Source of the DNA: Acidimicrobiales bacterium
GTDB lineage: Bacteria > Actinomycetota > Acidimicrobiia > Acidimicrobiales > RAAP-2
Assembly (NCBI GenBank): GCA_025351385.1
Contig: JANXWA010000013.1
Coordinates: forward strand, 49,752 to 113,751
DNA length: 64,000 nt
Reading direction: 5' to 3'
In this document: positions 1 to 8,279 of the stretch, piece by piece
How positions within the stretch are numbered: position 1 is the stretch's first letter
Layout: each line of letters begins with the position of its first letter
Notes under the pieces: model-generated
What the model was told of the DNA's origin: nothing
Database searches by the model: none
What the model saw: only the letters and a program-made list of their open reading frames with translations
Program-made: the position numbers and the translations under genes

Positions 1-1546
1 CACCGCGCAGTCCCCGACCCTTGCCGGCGATCTCGCGCTTGACGGCCAGCTTCTTGGAGCGGCGCACGATGTTCTCGATCATGGCGCCCGACGCGAAGTC
101 CTTGAAGTACAGGACCTCCTTGTCACCGCCCTGGTAGGTCACCTCGAGGAAACGATTCTCGTCGTGGATCCGGTACATGTCCGCCACCGTGTTCTCGATC
201 ATGACCTGGATGGCCTTGGCCCGGTCTCCCCCGCCGAGATCGTTCACCGACGACTCGTCGATCGGCAGATCCGTGTGGAGATAGCGCTGGAAGATCTGGG
301 ACGCGGCGTCGGCGTCGGGGCGCTCGATCTTGATCTTCACGTCGAGCCGTCCGGGACGGAGTATCGCCGGGTCGATCAGGTCCTCGCGGTTCGTCGCGCC
401 GATGACGATGACGTCACGTAGCGACTCAACCCCGTCGATCTCGGCCAGCAGCTGGGGGACGATCGTGGACTCCATGTCCGAACTGATCCCCGTGCCGCGA
501 GTGCGAAAGAGCGAGTCCATTTCGTCGAAGAAGACGATGACCGGAACACCCTCTTCGGCCTTCTCTCGCGCGCGCTGGAAGACGACGCGAATCTGGCGCT
601 CGGTCTCGCCGACGTACTTGTTCAGCAGTTCAGGTCCCTTGATGTTCAAGAAGTACGAGCGGACGTTTCGGTTGCCCGTCAACTCGGCGACCTTCTGAGA
701 GAGCGAGTTGGCGACCGCCTTGGCGATGAGCGTCTTGCCGCAACCCGGCGGGCCGTAGAGTAGGATCCCCTTCGGAGCGGGCAGGTCGTAGTCGTTGAAC
801 AGCGCCCGATGAAGGTACGGCAGCTCGACGGCGTCGGTTATCGCCTCGATCTGGGCGTCGAGGCCGCCGACGTCGGCGTAGGTGATGTCGGGGACCTCCT
901 CGAGGACGAGCTCCTCGGCCTCTTGTCGCAGGAGCTTCTCGGTCAGCAGGTTCGAACGTAGGTCGAGCAACAGGGCATCGCCACTGCGCAGCTTCACCTG
1001 ACGCAACGAATCGGCCAGTTCGACGACTCGCTCCTCGTCGGCGCGGCCGTAGACCAAGACGCGCCGTTCGTCGATGACCTCCTTCACGGTCACGACCTCC
1101 CCCTGACCGTCGGACTCTCGCACGGCGATGACAGTGAAGGATTCGTTCAACACGACTTCGTTGCCGCGCTCGATCAGCCCGGGATCGAGGCCGGGGTGCA
1201 ATGCGACGCGCATCTTGCGTCCCGACGCGAAGATGTCGACGGTGCCGTCCGCGTTGAAGTCGATGAAGGTGCCGTAGACGGCCGGAGGCTGGGTCAGCTT
1301 CTCGACCTCGTCGCGCAGGGCGGCGATCTGGTCACGGGTCTGTTGGATGGTGATCGTGAGCTTCTCGTTGTTCGAGCGCGTCTGGGCCAACTGGCCCCGA
1401 GCCTCGAGCAGTTTCTCCTCGAGCATCTCGATGCGTCGATTTGCCTGGTCGACGTCACTAAGAGTCAGGTCGCGTCGCGAACTGACGACGATCTGGTCGT
1501 CGCCGTCGTCACCGACGGGATTGTTCTGAGGCTCGGAACGGTCCAC
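1..1546 (-). CDS. arc: Proteasome-associated AAA+ ATPase ARC/Mpa, 3' end beyond left edge
   Basis: Own reverse-strand translation (absent from ORF track because it has no stop in the window): N-terminal coiled coil ([29 protein letters not shown]), OB region, Walker [21 protein letters not shown], Walker [43 protein letters not shown]; probable GTG start at 1546. Confidence 0.93.
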   Translation of the reverse strand, partial: MDRSEPQNNPVGDDGDDQIVVSSRRDLTLSDVDQANRRIEMLEEKLLEARGQLAQTRSNNEKLTITIQQTRDQIAALRDEVEKLTQPPAVYGTFIDFNADGTVDIFASGRKMRVALHPGLDPGLIERGNEVVLNESFTVIAVRESDGQGEVVTVKEVIDERRVLVYGRADEERVVELADSLRQVKLRSGDALLLDLRSNLLTEKLLRQEAEELVLEEVPDITYADVGGLDAQIEAITDAVELPYLHRALFNDYDLPAPKGILLYGPPGCGKTLIAKAVANSLSQKVAELTGNRNVRSYFLNIKGPELLNKYVGETERQIRVVFQRAREKAEEGVPVIVFFDEMDSLFRTRGTGISSDMESTIVPQLLAEIDGVESLRDVIVIGATNREDLIDPAILRPGRLDVKIKIERPDADAASQIFQRYLHTDLPIDESSVNDLGGGDRAKAIQVMIENTVADMYRIHDENRFLEVTYQGGDKEVLYFKDFASGAMIENIVRRSKKLAVKREIAGKGRGLRG

Positions 1547-1647
1547 AACCTCACCATAGGTGAGTGCCGCGCGCCGTGGAAAGTCACCCTCAACCAGTCT
1601 CGCCCGCTAGAGTGACTAGACGCATTGGCCCATGGAGGACTAGTTAG

Positions 1648-1884
1648 ATGAAGGTTTGGATCGACCAAGACCTCTGCACCGGTGACGGACTTTGTGAGGA
1701 GATCTGCCCGGCGGTCTTCACCCTCCTGGACGACGGCCTCGCCTACGTGAAGCAGGGCGCCGAGGTCAAGAGCTCTCCCGGCGGCGCCGAGGGACTGGCC
1801 GACGTACCCGTCGAGTTCGAGGATGCTGTCACCGAAGCCTCCGAGGAGTGTCCCGGCGAATGCATCTTCATCGAGAAGGACTAG
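1648..1884 (+). CDS. Small ferredoxin (single Fe-S cluster type)
   Basis: MKVWIDQDLCTGDGLCEEICPAVF...CPGECIFIEKD ferredoxin cysteine pattern; lies beside arc/trmI. Confidence 0.9.
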   Translation: MKVWIDQDLCTGDGLCEEICPAVFTLLDDGLAYVKQGAEVKSSPGGAEGLADVPVEFEDAVTEASEECPGECIFIEKD

Positions 1885-2759
1885 TCGCCCTCTACGCGGC
1901 GCACCAGGCGCCGCGCTGACGTCAGAAAGCCCGTGTGGGCGACCATCCGGTGGTCCGGACGCACGGAACGGCCGTCGACGTGCCAGGTTCGGCGCAATAT
2001 CTCCACCGTCTCTTCGAGCCCGAAGGAATGGTGGCGCAACGTCTCACGCAGCAACTGTGTCTGGTTGATTGTCGGCAGGTAGCAGAGCAGGATCCCCCCC
2101 GGGCGCAACGCCCCTTCGGCGTGCTTGACCACGTCCCAGGGTTCGGGCATGTCCAGAACGATCCGGTCGAGGTCGACCTCGTCGATCCCGAGGGTGACGT
2201 CGCGGATATGGACGTCGTAGGCGACATCGGTTCCGAGCATGTCATGGACGTTCTTGGTCGCGTGCTGGGCGAAGTCCTCGCGAATCTCGTAGCCGGTGAT
2301 AATCGCCCCAGCGCGCAGCAACGTCATCGAGAGCGCCCCTGATCCGACGCCGGCCTCCAGCACTCGCATGCCCGGTCCGATGTCGGCCTGCATCAAGATG
2401 GTCCCGAGGTCCTTGGGGTAAATCACTTGGGCGCCTCGGGGCATCTTCAAGACGACGTCCGAGAGAGTGGGGCGCAGCACCAGGAAGCTCCGTTCGGTGC
2501 TGCCGCGGATCACCGAACCCTCAAGGGCTCCGATGACCGCGTCGTGTTGGACTATGCCGGCGTGGGTGTGGAACTCCGAGCCCTCACGCAAGGTGATGAG
2601 GTAGTGGCGGTCCTTGGCGTCGATTAGCATGACACGCTCGCCCGCCTTCAGCACGGCCGAACTCACGTGACTCTCGGGGCGGTGGTCGTGGCTTCGGACT
2701 CTCCCCGACTCCGCACCACGAAACGCACGAGCGCGATGGCGAGAGTAATCGCCATCCAC
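1881..2759 (-). CDS. trmI: tRNA (adenine-58-N1)-methyltransferase TrmI-like (true start probably internal to ORF)
   Basis: LITLREGSEFHTHAGIVQHDAVIGALEGSVI, PKDLGTILMQADIGPGMRVLEAGVGSGALSMTLLRA SAM-binding motif; next to ferredoxin/ARC as in other Actinobacteria. Confidence 0.9.
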   Translation of the reverse strand: MDGDYSRHRARAFRGAESGRVRSHDHRPESHVSSAVLKAGERVMLIDAKDRHYLITLREGSEFHTHAGIVQHDAVIGALEGSVIRGSTERSFLVLRPTLSDVVLKMPRGAQVIYPKDLGTILMQADIGPGMRVLEAGVGSGALSMTLLRAGAIITGYEIREDFAQHATKNVHDMLGTDVAYDVHIRDVTLGIDEVDLDRIVLDMPEPWDVVKHAEGALRPGGILLCYLPTINQTQLLRETLRHHSFGLEETVEILRRTWHVDGRSVRPDHRMVAHTGFLTSARRLVRRVEGD

Positions 2760-2829
2760 TGAGGCGACCGCTTCGCCAGGGCCCTACCGAGCGACGTCGC
2801 GGTGGCGAGACGGAGCAACCGGCGAAGGA

Positions 2830-3024
2830 TCAACGGCTACGCCGCTTTCGCAGTATCCGGCCTCGCACGCGGCCCCAGAGGTAGCCGGCGAAGGCACCCG
2901 CGACTCCCACGACGGCAACGGTCGGCTTCTTCGTCGCGTCGAGGCCAAGGAACTTGCCGTGATCGGGAAGCATCGAGCGGATGGTGGCCTCGAGCTCCTG
3001 ACGAGTGGCGGACTGCTCGCTCAC
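2830..3024 (-). CDS. Small membrane-associated hypothetical protein
   Basis: VSEQSATRQELEATIRSMLPDHGKFLGLDATKKPTVAVVGVAGAFAGYLWGRVRGRILRKRRSR; GTG start overlaps the stop of the upstream holin-like gene. Confidence 0.6.
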   Translation of the reverse strand: MSEQSATRQELEATIRSMLPDHGKFLGLDATKKPTVAVVGVAGAFAGYLWGRVRGRILRKRRSR

Positions 3025-3374
3025 TTGGAGTCCTTCAGACGACGCTTGGCGGTGCCGCTGACCACCCGCCACAGCGTCAGCGCGATGACGGCCGCGGCGA
3101 GACAGACAACGACCAGGTACGGGATCCACGACAGACTGCCGTCGAGGACCTTGAACTGCTCCTGCAGGAAGCGCAGCGCCCCGAGCAGCAGCAAGGTGGT
3201 GCCGAATCCGACGAAGAGGCTCCCGATCGTCCCGAAGGCCACGAAGCGGCCCAGATCCTTCAGGGGCTGGACCGTCTCCTCCTTGACGTACTTGACGGCG
3301 AGGTCGCGGATCTCTTGAAGGTCGCGTTGCACCGAGGCCCCACGCACGAACTTTCGCCAGAACGGAGTTTTCAC
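3021..3374 (-). CDS. Phage-holin-family / integral membrane protein (two TM)
   Basis: Two hydrophobic segments (FVAFGTIGSLFVGFGTTLLLLGAL; IPYLVVVCLAAAVIALTLW). Confidence 0.65.
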   Translation of the reverse strand: MKTPFWRKFVRGASVQRDLQEIRDLAVKYVKEETVQPLKDLGRFVAFGTIGSLFVGFGTTLLLLGALRFLQEQFKVLDGSLSWIPYLVVVCLAAAVIALTLWRVVSGTAKRRLKDSK

Positions 3375-3383
3375 GCCCCCAGC

Positions 3384-3782
3384 CTACTCAGTGCGGCCTT
3401 TGATCAGGTAGGTGGAGCTCGCGGTCGCCACGAGGCGGCCCTCGTCGTCCACAACGCGCGCCGCGACGAACGACACGACCGAACCGGGCTTCAGGACCGT
3501 CGCGGTGCAGGTCAGCCGGTCGCCCGCCCGGACCGATCGCAGGAACGAGACCTTCATCTCGGTGTTGGCAACGTGGGCCCGACGGCCCGCGAGGCCGGTG
3601 ACCGCGGACGCGCCCATGGCCGAGTCCAACATCGCTGAGATGAACCCGCCCTGAACGATCCCGGCTGGATTGAGGAACCGCTCGTCGGCGCGCATCTGCC
3701 AGACCGTCGTGCCCGGCGTCGACTTCTCCACGCATACGAGGCCGAGCGTCAGGTCACAGTTGGGCGGGATCTGCAGGGCCAT
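3384..3782 (-). CDS. PaaI-family hotdog thioesterase
   Basis: ERFLNPAGIVQGGFISAMLDSAMGASAV hotdog motif, TEMKVSFLRSVRAGDRLTCTATV. Confidence 0.85.
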   Translation of the reverse strand: MALQIPPNCDLTLGLVCVEKSTPGTTVWQMRADERFLNPAGIVQGGFISAMLDSAMGASAVTGLAGRRAHVANTEMKVSFLRSVRAGDRLTCTATVLKPGSVVSFVAARVVDDEGRLVATASSTYLIKGRTE

Positions 3783-3840
3783 GTCTCGAGGCTACCGCCG
3801 GTGTCGAGGGAATCTTCACCGATTCACTACTCTCGTAGCC

Positions 3841-5838
3841 ATGGCCGACGCGTTATACCCCGGAGCGACTGAACTGGAGGGACGGGCGATACGCGAGATC
3901 GCCGCCCTGGCCATGGACGCGCCGGCGGCGGCCAAGTCCGGTCACTCCGGGACGGCGATGGCGCTCGCGCCACTGGGCGTGATGCTGTTTTCGCGGATAC
4001 TGCGTCACGACCCGTCTGATGCGCTTTGGAGCGATCGCGACCGTTTCATCCTGAGTTGCGGACACGCCTCGATCCTCCAGTACGGACTTGCGCACGTCTT
4101 CGGCTACGACGTCCAGCCCGCGGACCTGCGCGCGTTCCGCCAGCCCCACTCGCGCACCCCCGGCCATCCGGAGAACGGCGTGACCGCGACCGTCGAGGTC
4201 ACGACCGGACCGCTGGGACAGGGCATCGCCAACGGCGTGGGCATGGCGTTGGCCGAGCGGATCCTGCGCCACGACTACGGATCAGAGTTGGTCGACCACC
4301 GGACCTGGGTTATGGCCGGTGACGGTTGTCTCGAAGAGGGCATCAGCCACGAAGCGGCCTCCCTGGCCGGGTCTCTCGGGCTCGACCGTCTCACCGTCTT
4401 CTACGACGACAACCACATCACGATCGACGGTCCGACCGAGCTGGCCCTGCACGACGACGCGCCGGCGAGATTCGCCGCCTACGGCTGGCACGTGGTCAAC
4501 GTAGGCGAGAAGTCCAATGACCTCGAAGCGCTCGAGGCGGCGACCCGTGAGGCGATCGCGGTGACCGATCGTCCGACCTTGGTGATCGTGCGCTCGCACA
4601 TCGGTTTCCCCTCCCCGGAGATGATGGACCGGCGCGAGGCGCACGGCTCGCCCTTTGGTGCCTCGGCGATATCGAACGCGAAGGCCCTCCTGGGCGTGCC
4701 CGACGAGCCCTTCTTCCTGGACCCCGAACTACCCCTCCAGGTCGTCGCGTCGATCTCCGCCCAACGCGACGCGCGAGTCGAGTGGGAGAAGCGCCTCGCG
4801 GTCTCCGGAGCGACGGGGGCGTTGCTCCTCGGCCAGTTGAACACAAACGGTGCCGCCAACGTCACGACCCGGCCCGACCGCTACGAGCCGGGCTCGATGG
4901 TGGCGACGCGCAAGGCCATGCAGCGCGCGATGGATGTGCTCGCCCCTCAGACCCGTGGACTGACGGCCGGCTCAGCAGACCTCACCGACAACACCGGCGT
5001 CGTGCTCAACCATTCGTCCGCTCAGGGCGTGGCCAGTCCCGGCGGCCGTCAGATCCATTACGGCGTGCGCGAGTTCGCCATGGGCGCGACGCTCGTCGGC
5101 CAAGCTCTGCATGGTGGATTCCGCCCGGCCGGATCGACTTTCTTCGTGTTCAGCGACTACATGCGCCCGGCGATCCGTCTCGCGTCGCTCAGTGGCGCCG
5201 GGGTGCTGTTCGTCTTCACCCACGACTCGGTCGGCGTAGGCGAGGACGGTCCGACCCACCAGCCGGTCGAGCACCTGATGGCGTTGCGCACGATGCCGCG
5301 ACTACACGTCGTACGACCGTCGGACGCCAATGAGGCAATGGACCTCATCGAGGGATTCCTGAGCGACCCCGAGCCGCCCACGACGGCGCTCGTCCTGTCG
5401 CGCCAGGACATGCCCGTCTTCGACGTTGCCGCCGCCGAAGTCTCCGCCCGGGGCGCCCGGCGGGGCGGTTACGTCGTACGCGAGAGCGTCGACGCCATCT
5501 TCACCCTGGTCGGTACCGGTTCGGAAGTCGCACTCTGCCTCGCCGCCAGCGACGAATTGGCCGCCCTCGGGCTCGCCACCCGAGTCGTCGCCCTGCCGTG
5601 CTGGACGTGCTTCGACGACCAGCCCAGCGACTACCGCGAGTCGGTACTTCGCCGCAGCGTCCCTTCGGTGGCCCTCGAAGCCGGCGCCACGCTCGGTTGG
5701 ACGAAGTACGTCGACGCGGCCTACGGTATCGACTCCTTCGGCCTGTCGGCTCCCGGCGGATACGTCTTTGACTACTTCAACGTCACGTCGGCGACCCTCG
5801 TCGCCCACGTCCGTGAGACCCTAGGAGCGACGACATGA
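3841..5838 (+). CDS. tkt: Transketolase
   Basis: MADALYPGATELEGRAIREIAALAMDAPAAAKSGHSGTAM, TGPLGQGIANGVGMALAE, GDGCLEEGISHEAASLAG; ATG at 3841 preferred over the longer ORF start at 3670. Confidence 0.95.
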   Translation: MADALYPGATELEGRAIREIAALAMDAPAAAKSGHSGTAMALAPLGVMLFSRILRHDPSDALWSDRDRFILSCGHASILQYGLAHVFGYDVQPADLRAFRQPHSRTPGHPENGVTATVEVTTGPLGQGIANGVGMALAERILRHDYGSELVDHRTWVMAGDGCLEEGISHEAASLAGSLGLDRLTVFYDDNHITIDGPTELALHDDAPARFAAYGWHVVNVGEKSNDLEALEAATREAIAVTDRPTLVIVRSHIGFPSPEMMDRREAHGSPFGASAISNAKALLGVPDEPFFLDPELPLQVVASISAQRDARVEWEKRLAVSGATGALLLGQLNTNGAANVTTRPDRYEPGSMVATRKAMQRAMDVLAPQTRGLTAGSADLTDNTGVVLNHSSAQGVASPGGRQIHYGVREFAMGATLVGQALHGGFRPAGSTFFVFSDYMRPAIRLASLSGAGVLFVFTHDSVGVGEDGPTHQPVEHLMALRTMPRLHVVRPSDANEAMDLIEGFLSDPEPPTTALVLSRQDMPVFDVAAAEVSARGARRGGYVVRESVDAIFTLVGTGSEVALCLAASDELAALGLATRVVALPCWTCFDDQPSDYRESVLRRSVPSVALEAGATLGWTKYVDAAYGIDSFGLSAPGGYVFDYFNVTSATLVAHVRETLGATT

Positions 5839-6947
5839 CCCGACTGCACTCGCTCTACGACGAGTTCGGGCAGAGTCCGTGGATCGACAACATCCGTCGC
5901 GACTGGCTGAACGACGGCACCCTCGCGGACCTTGTTCGCCAGGGTATCCGCGGGGTCACGTCGAACCCGTCGATCTTCGCCAAGGCCTTCGCGACGTCCA
6001 GCGCCTACGACGGGTTGCTCGCCGAGTCGGACGACCGTGACGCGGAGGCCGTCTTCGAACGACTGGCGGTCGCCGACGTCCGTGACGCCTGTGACGTGCT
6101 GCGTGAGGTCCACGACTCGTCGCGCGCCGACTTCGCCTCGGGGACCCGGCGCTACTGCGACGGCTTCGTGTCGCTCGAGGTATCGCCCCGTCTCGCCCGT
6201 GACGGTGCGGCCACGGTCGTGGCCGCGAAGCGCCTGGCGAGCGAGGTCGACCGTGACAACCTCATGATCAAGATCCCGGCGACCCGCGAAGGACTGCCCG
6301 CGATTCGTGAGGTGCTCGGTGCCGGCATCAACGTGAACGTAACGTTGATCTTCTCGCTCGAGCGCTACGACGAGGTGCTCAGCGCGTGGATGGACGGCCT
6401 CGAGCTGGCTCGCGCGCACGGCCACGACCTGAGTGCGATCGCGAGCGTGGCGTCGTTCTTCGTCTCGCGGGTCGACTCCGCAGTCGACGCCCTTCTCCCC
6501 AAAGGCGACCCCAGGCGCGGAACCACCGCGAACGCCCAGGTCGCCGGCGCCTACGTCACGAATCGTCAGCGACTCGCCAGCGAACGGGCGCGAACTCTGC
6601 TCGCGGATGGTGCCCAAGTGCAACGACCCCTGTGGGCATCGACCTCGACCAAGAACCCGGCCTATGACGACCTGCTCTACGTCGACCCCATCGTCGCCAA
6701 TGAAACGGTCAACACGATGCCCGACGCGACGCTGGCCGGCGTTCTCGACCACGGTGTCTTCGCCGCTTCGAGACTGCTGGCCAAGGAGGACTGTCACGAG
6801 GCGGCGGCCCGTCTCGAGGACCTGCCCGCGACCATCTCGTTGGCGGCCGTCACCGAGAGGCTCGAGATCGACGGCGTACAGGCCTTCGTCGACTCCTACG
6901 AGGAGCTGCTCGCGACGGTGTCGGCGAAACTCGAAGGTTCGAAGTAG
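5835..6947 (+). CDS. tal: Transaldolase
   Basis: TSNPSIFAKAF, VSLEVSPRLARD, MIKIPATREGLPAI, NVNVTLIFSLERY; ATGA overlap with tkt. Confidence 0.94.
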   Translation: MTRLHSLYDEFGQSPWIDNIRRDWLNDGTLADLVRQGIRGVTSNPSIFAKAFATSSAYDGLLAESDDRDAEAVFERLAVADVRDACDVLREVHDSSRADFASGTRRYCDGFVSLEVSPRLARDGAATVVAAKRLASEVDRDNLMIKIPATREGLPAIREVLGAGINVNVTLIFSLERYDEVLSAWMDGLELARAHGHDLSAIASVASFFVSRVDSAVDALLPKGDPRRGTTANAQVAGAYVTNRQRLASERARTLLADGAQVQRPLWASTSTKNPAYDDLLYVDPIVANETVNTMPDATLAGVLDHGVFAASRLLAKEDCHEAAARLEDLPATISLAAVTERLEIDGVQAFVDSYEELLATVSAKLEGSK

Positions 6948-6950
6948 TCC

Positions 6951-8264
6951 GTGACCGACGACGACACGGTCCAGCGCCTGCTCTCGAGCGACGCCTCCCT
7001 GTTCGCCGGCGGGACGGCCCCTCACGCGATTGGCTGGCTCCGCCACCCCGAGCGCTACCTCGACGCCTGGCTCGATCACGTCTCGTCGCTGCTCCCGCGC
7101 CGCCACGAGCGCACCCTGCTACTTGGGATGGGCGGCTCGTCGTCACCGGCCCGTCTCTACACCGAGAGTCGCTCCGACAACCAGTTGACCGTGATCGACA
7201 CCTCGAACCCCGACACCGTCGCGGCGATCGAGTTCACCGGCGTCAACGTCATCGCCTCGTCGAAGTCGGGCGGCACCATCGAGACCCAGGCCCTGCTCGC
7301 CCACGCCCTCGCCAACGGTCTCGAAGCCCAGGACCTGGTGGTGATCACCGATTCGGGCACTGTGCTCGAAGAGCTCGGCTACTCACTTGGCGCCATGGTT
7401 TTCGAGGGCGACCCCGAGACCGGGGGTCGGTTCTCGGGCCTCTCCCCCTTCGGTCTCATCCCCGCGCTCTACGCCGGCTGGTCCGTCGACGAGCTGCGCA
7501 CCGAACTGACGGCGTGCTTCCTCAGCCACGAACTTTGCGTGCGGGCCGTCAACCACGCCGCCGACCTCGCCCGGCTGGTCATCGGTGGTGAGGCGCACTT
7601 CTCCCTCGGTGCCGACCCCATCTCCTCGGGGGGTGCACTCTGGCTCGAGCAGCTCGTCGCCGAGACGACCGGCAAGGACGGTCGAGGCTTCGTCCCGGTG
7701 GTCGAGGGAAGGGTCCAGGACTACCTACCTCGCGACATGATGTACTGGCATCTCGTCGCGTCGCTACTGGCCCGCCACCTCGACGTCGACCCCTTCAATC
7801 AACCAGACGTCGAACGCGCGAAGAGTGACGTCTTCACCCTGTTGGAGGACGCCGTGTCCTGGGAGGGCTCGCCGCGCGACGCCGACTCGATGCACGCGTC
7901 ACTCACCAAGGCGAACTACGTCACCCTGCAGGTCTACGCCCCGCTCGCAGTCTCGGAGTCCCTCGGGCACCTGCGCACGCGCACCGAGGCGGCGTTCGGC
8001 ACGACCACGGCGAACCTCGGGCCACGCTACTTGCACTCGACGGGCCAGCTGCACAAGGGCGGGCCCGCTGGCGACGTCGGCGTCCAGATCGTCCAGCGTC
8101 CCACGACGCCGCCCACGCGCATCAAGGGACGGCGCTACACGTTCCACGACCTGCACATGGCCCAGGCCCAGAGCGACCAGCGCGCGATGATCGCCGCCGG
8201 GCGAGCGGTGTTCCAACTGGTCGTCGACGACCTCGACGAGGCGGCCGTGCTTTTGGGCCTCTGA
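6951..8264 (+). CDS. pgi: Glucose-6-phosphate isomerase (short, divergent; like the Pgi half of Tal-Pgi fusions)
   Basis: LLLGMGGSSSPARL, VIASSKSGGTIETQALL, SLGADPISSGGALWLEQLVAETTGKDGRGFVPV; GTG start 3 nt after the tal stop, same frame. Confidence 0.82.
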   Translation: MTDDDTVQRLLSSDASLFAGGTAPHAIGWLRHPERYLDAWLDHVSSLLPRRHERTLLLGMGGSSSPARLYTESRSDNQLTVIDTSNPDTVAAIEFTGVNVIASSKSGGTIETQALLAHALANGLEAQDLVVITDSGTVLEELGYSLGAMVFEGDPETGGRFSGLSPFGLIPALYAGWSVDELRTELTACFLSHELCVRAVNHAADLARLVIGGEAHFSLGADPISSGGALWLEQLVAETTGKDGRGFVPVVEGRVQDYLPRDMMYWHLVASLLARHLDVDPFNQPDVERAKSDVFTLLEDAVSWEGSPRDADSMHASLTKANYVTLQVYAPLAVSESLGHLRTRTEAAFGTTTANLGPRYLHSTGQLHKGGPAGDVGVQIVQRPTTPPTRIKGRRYTFHDLHMAQAQSDQRAMIAAGRAVFQLVVDDLDEAAVLLGL

Positions 8265-8279
8265 GCGTAGGATGCCTAG

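Noticed and set aside
5772-7106. 444-aa minus-strand ORF
   Set aside because: Antisense to tal/pgi; His/Arg/Gly/Val-rich composition typical of shadow ORFs in GC-rich DNA
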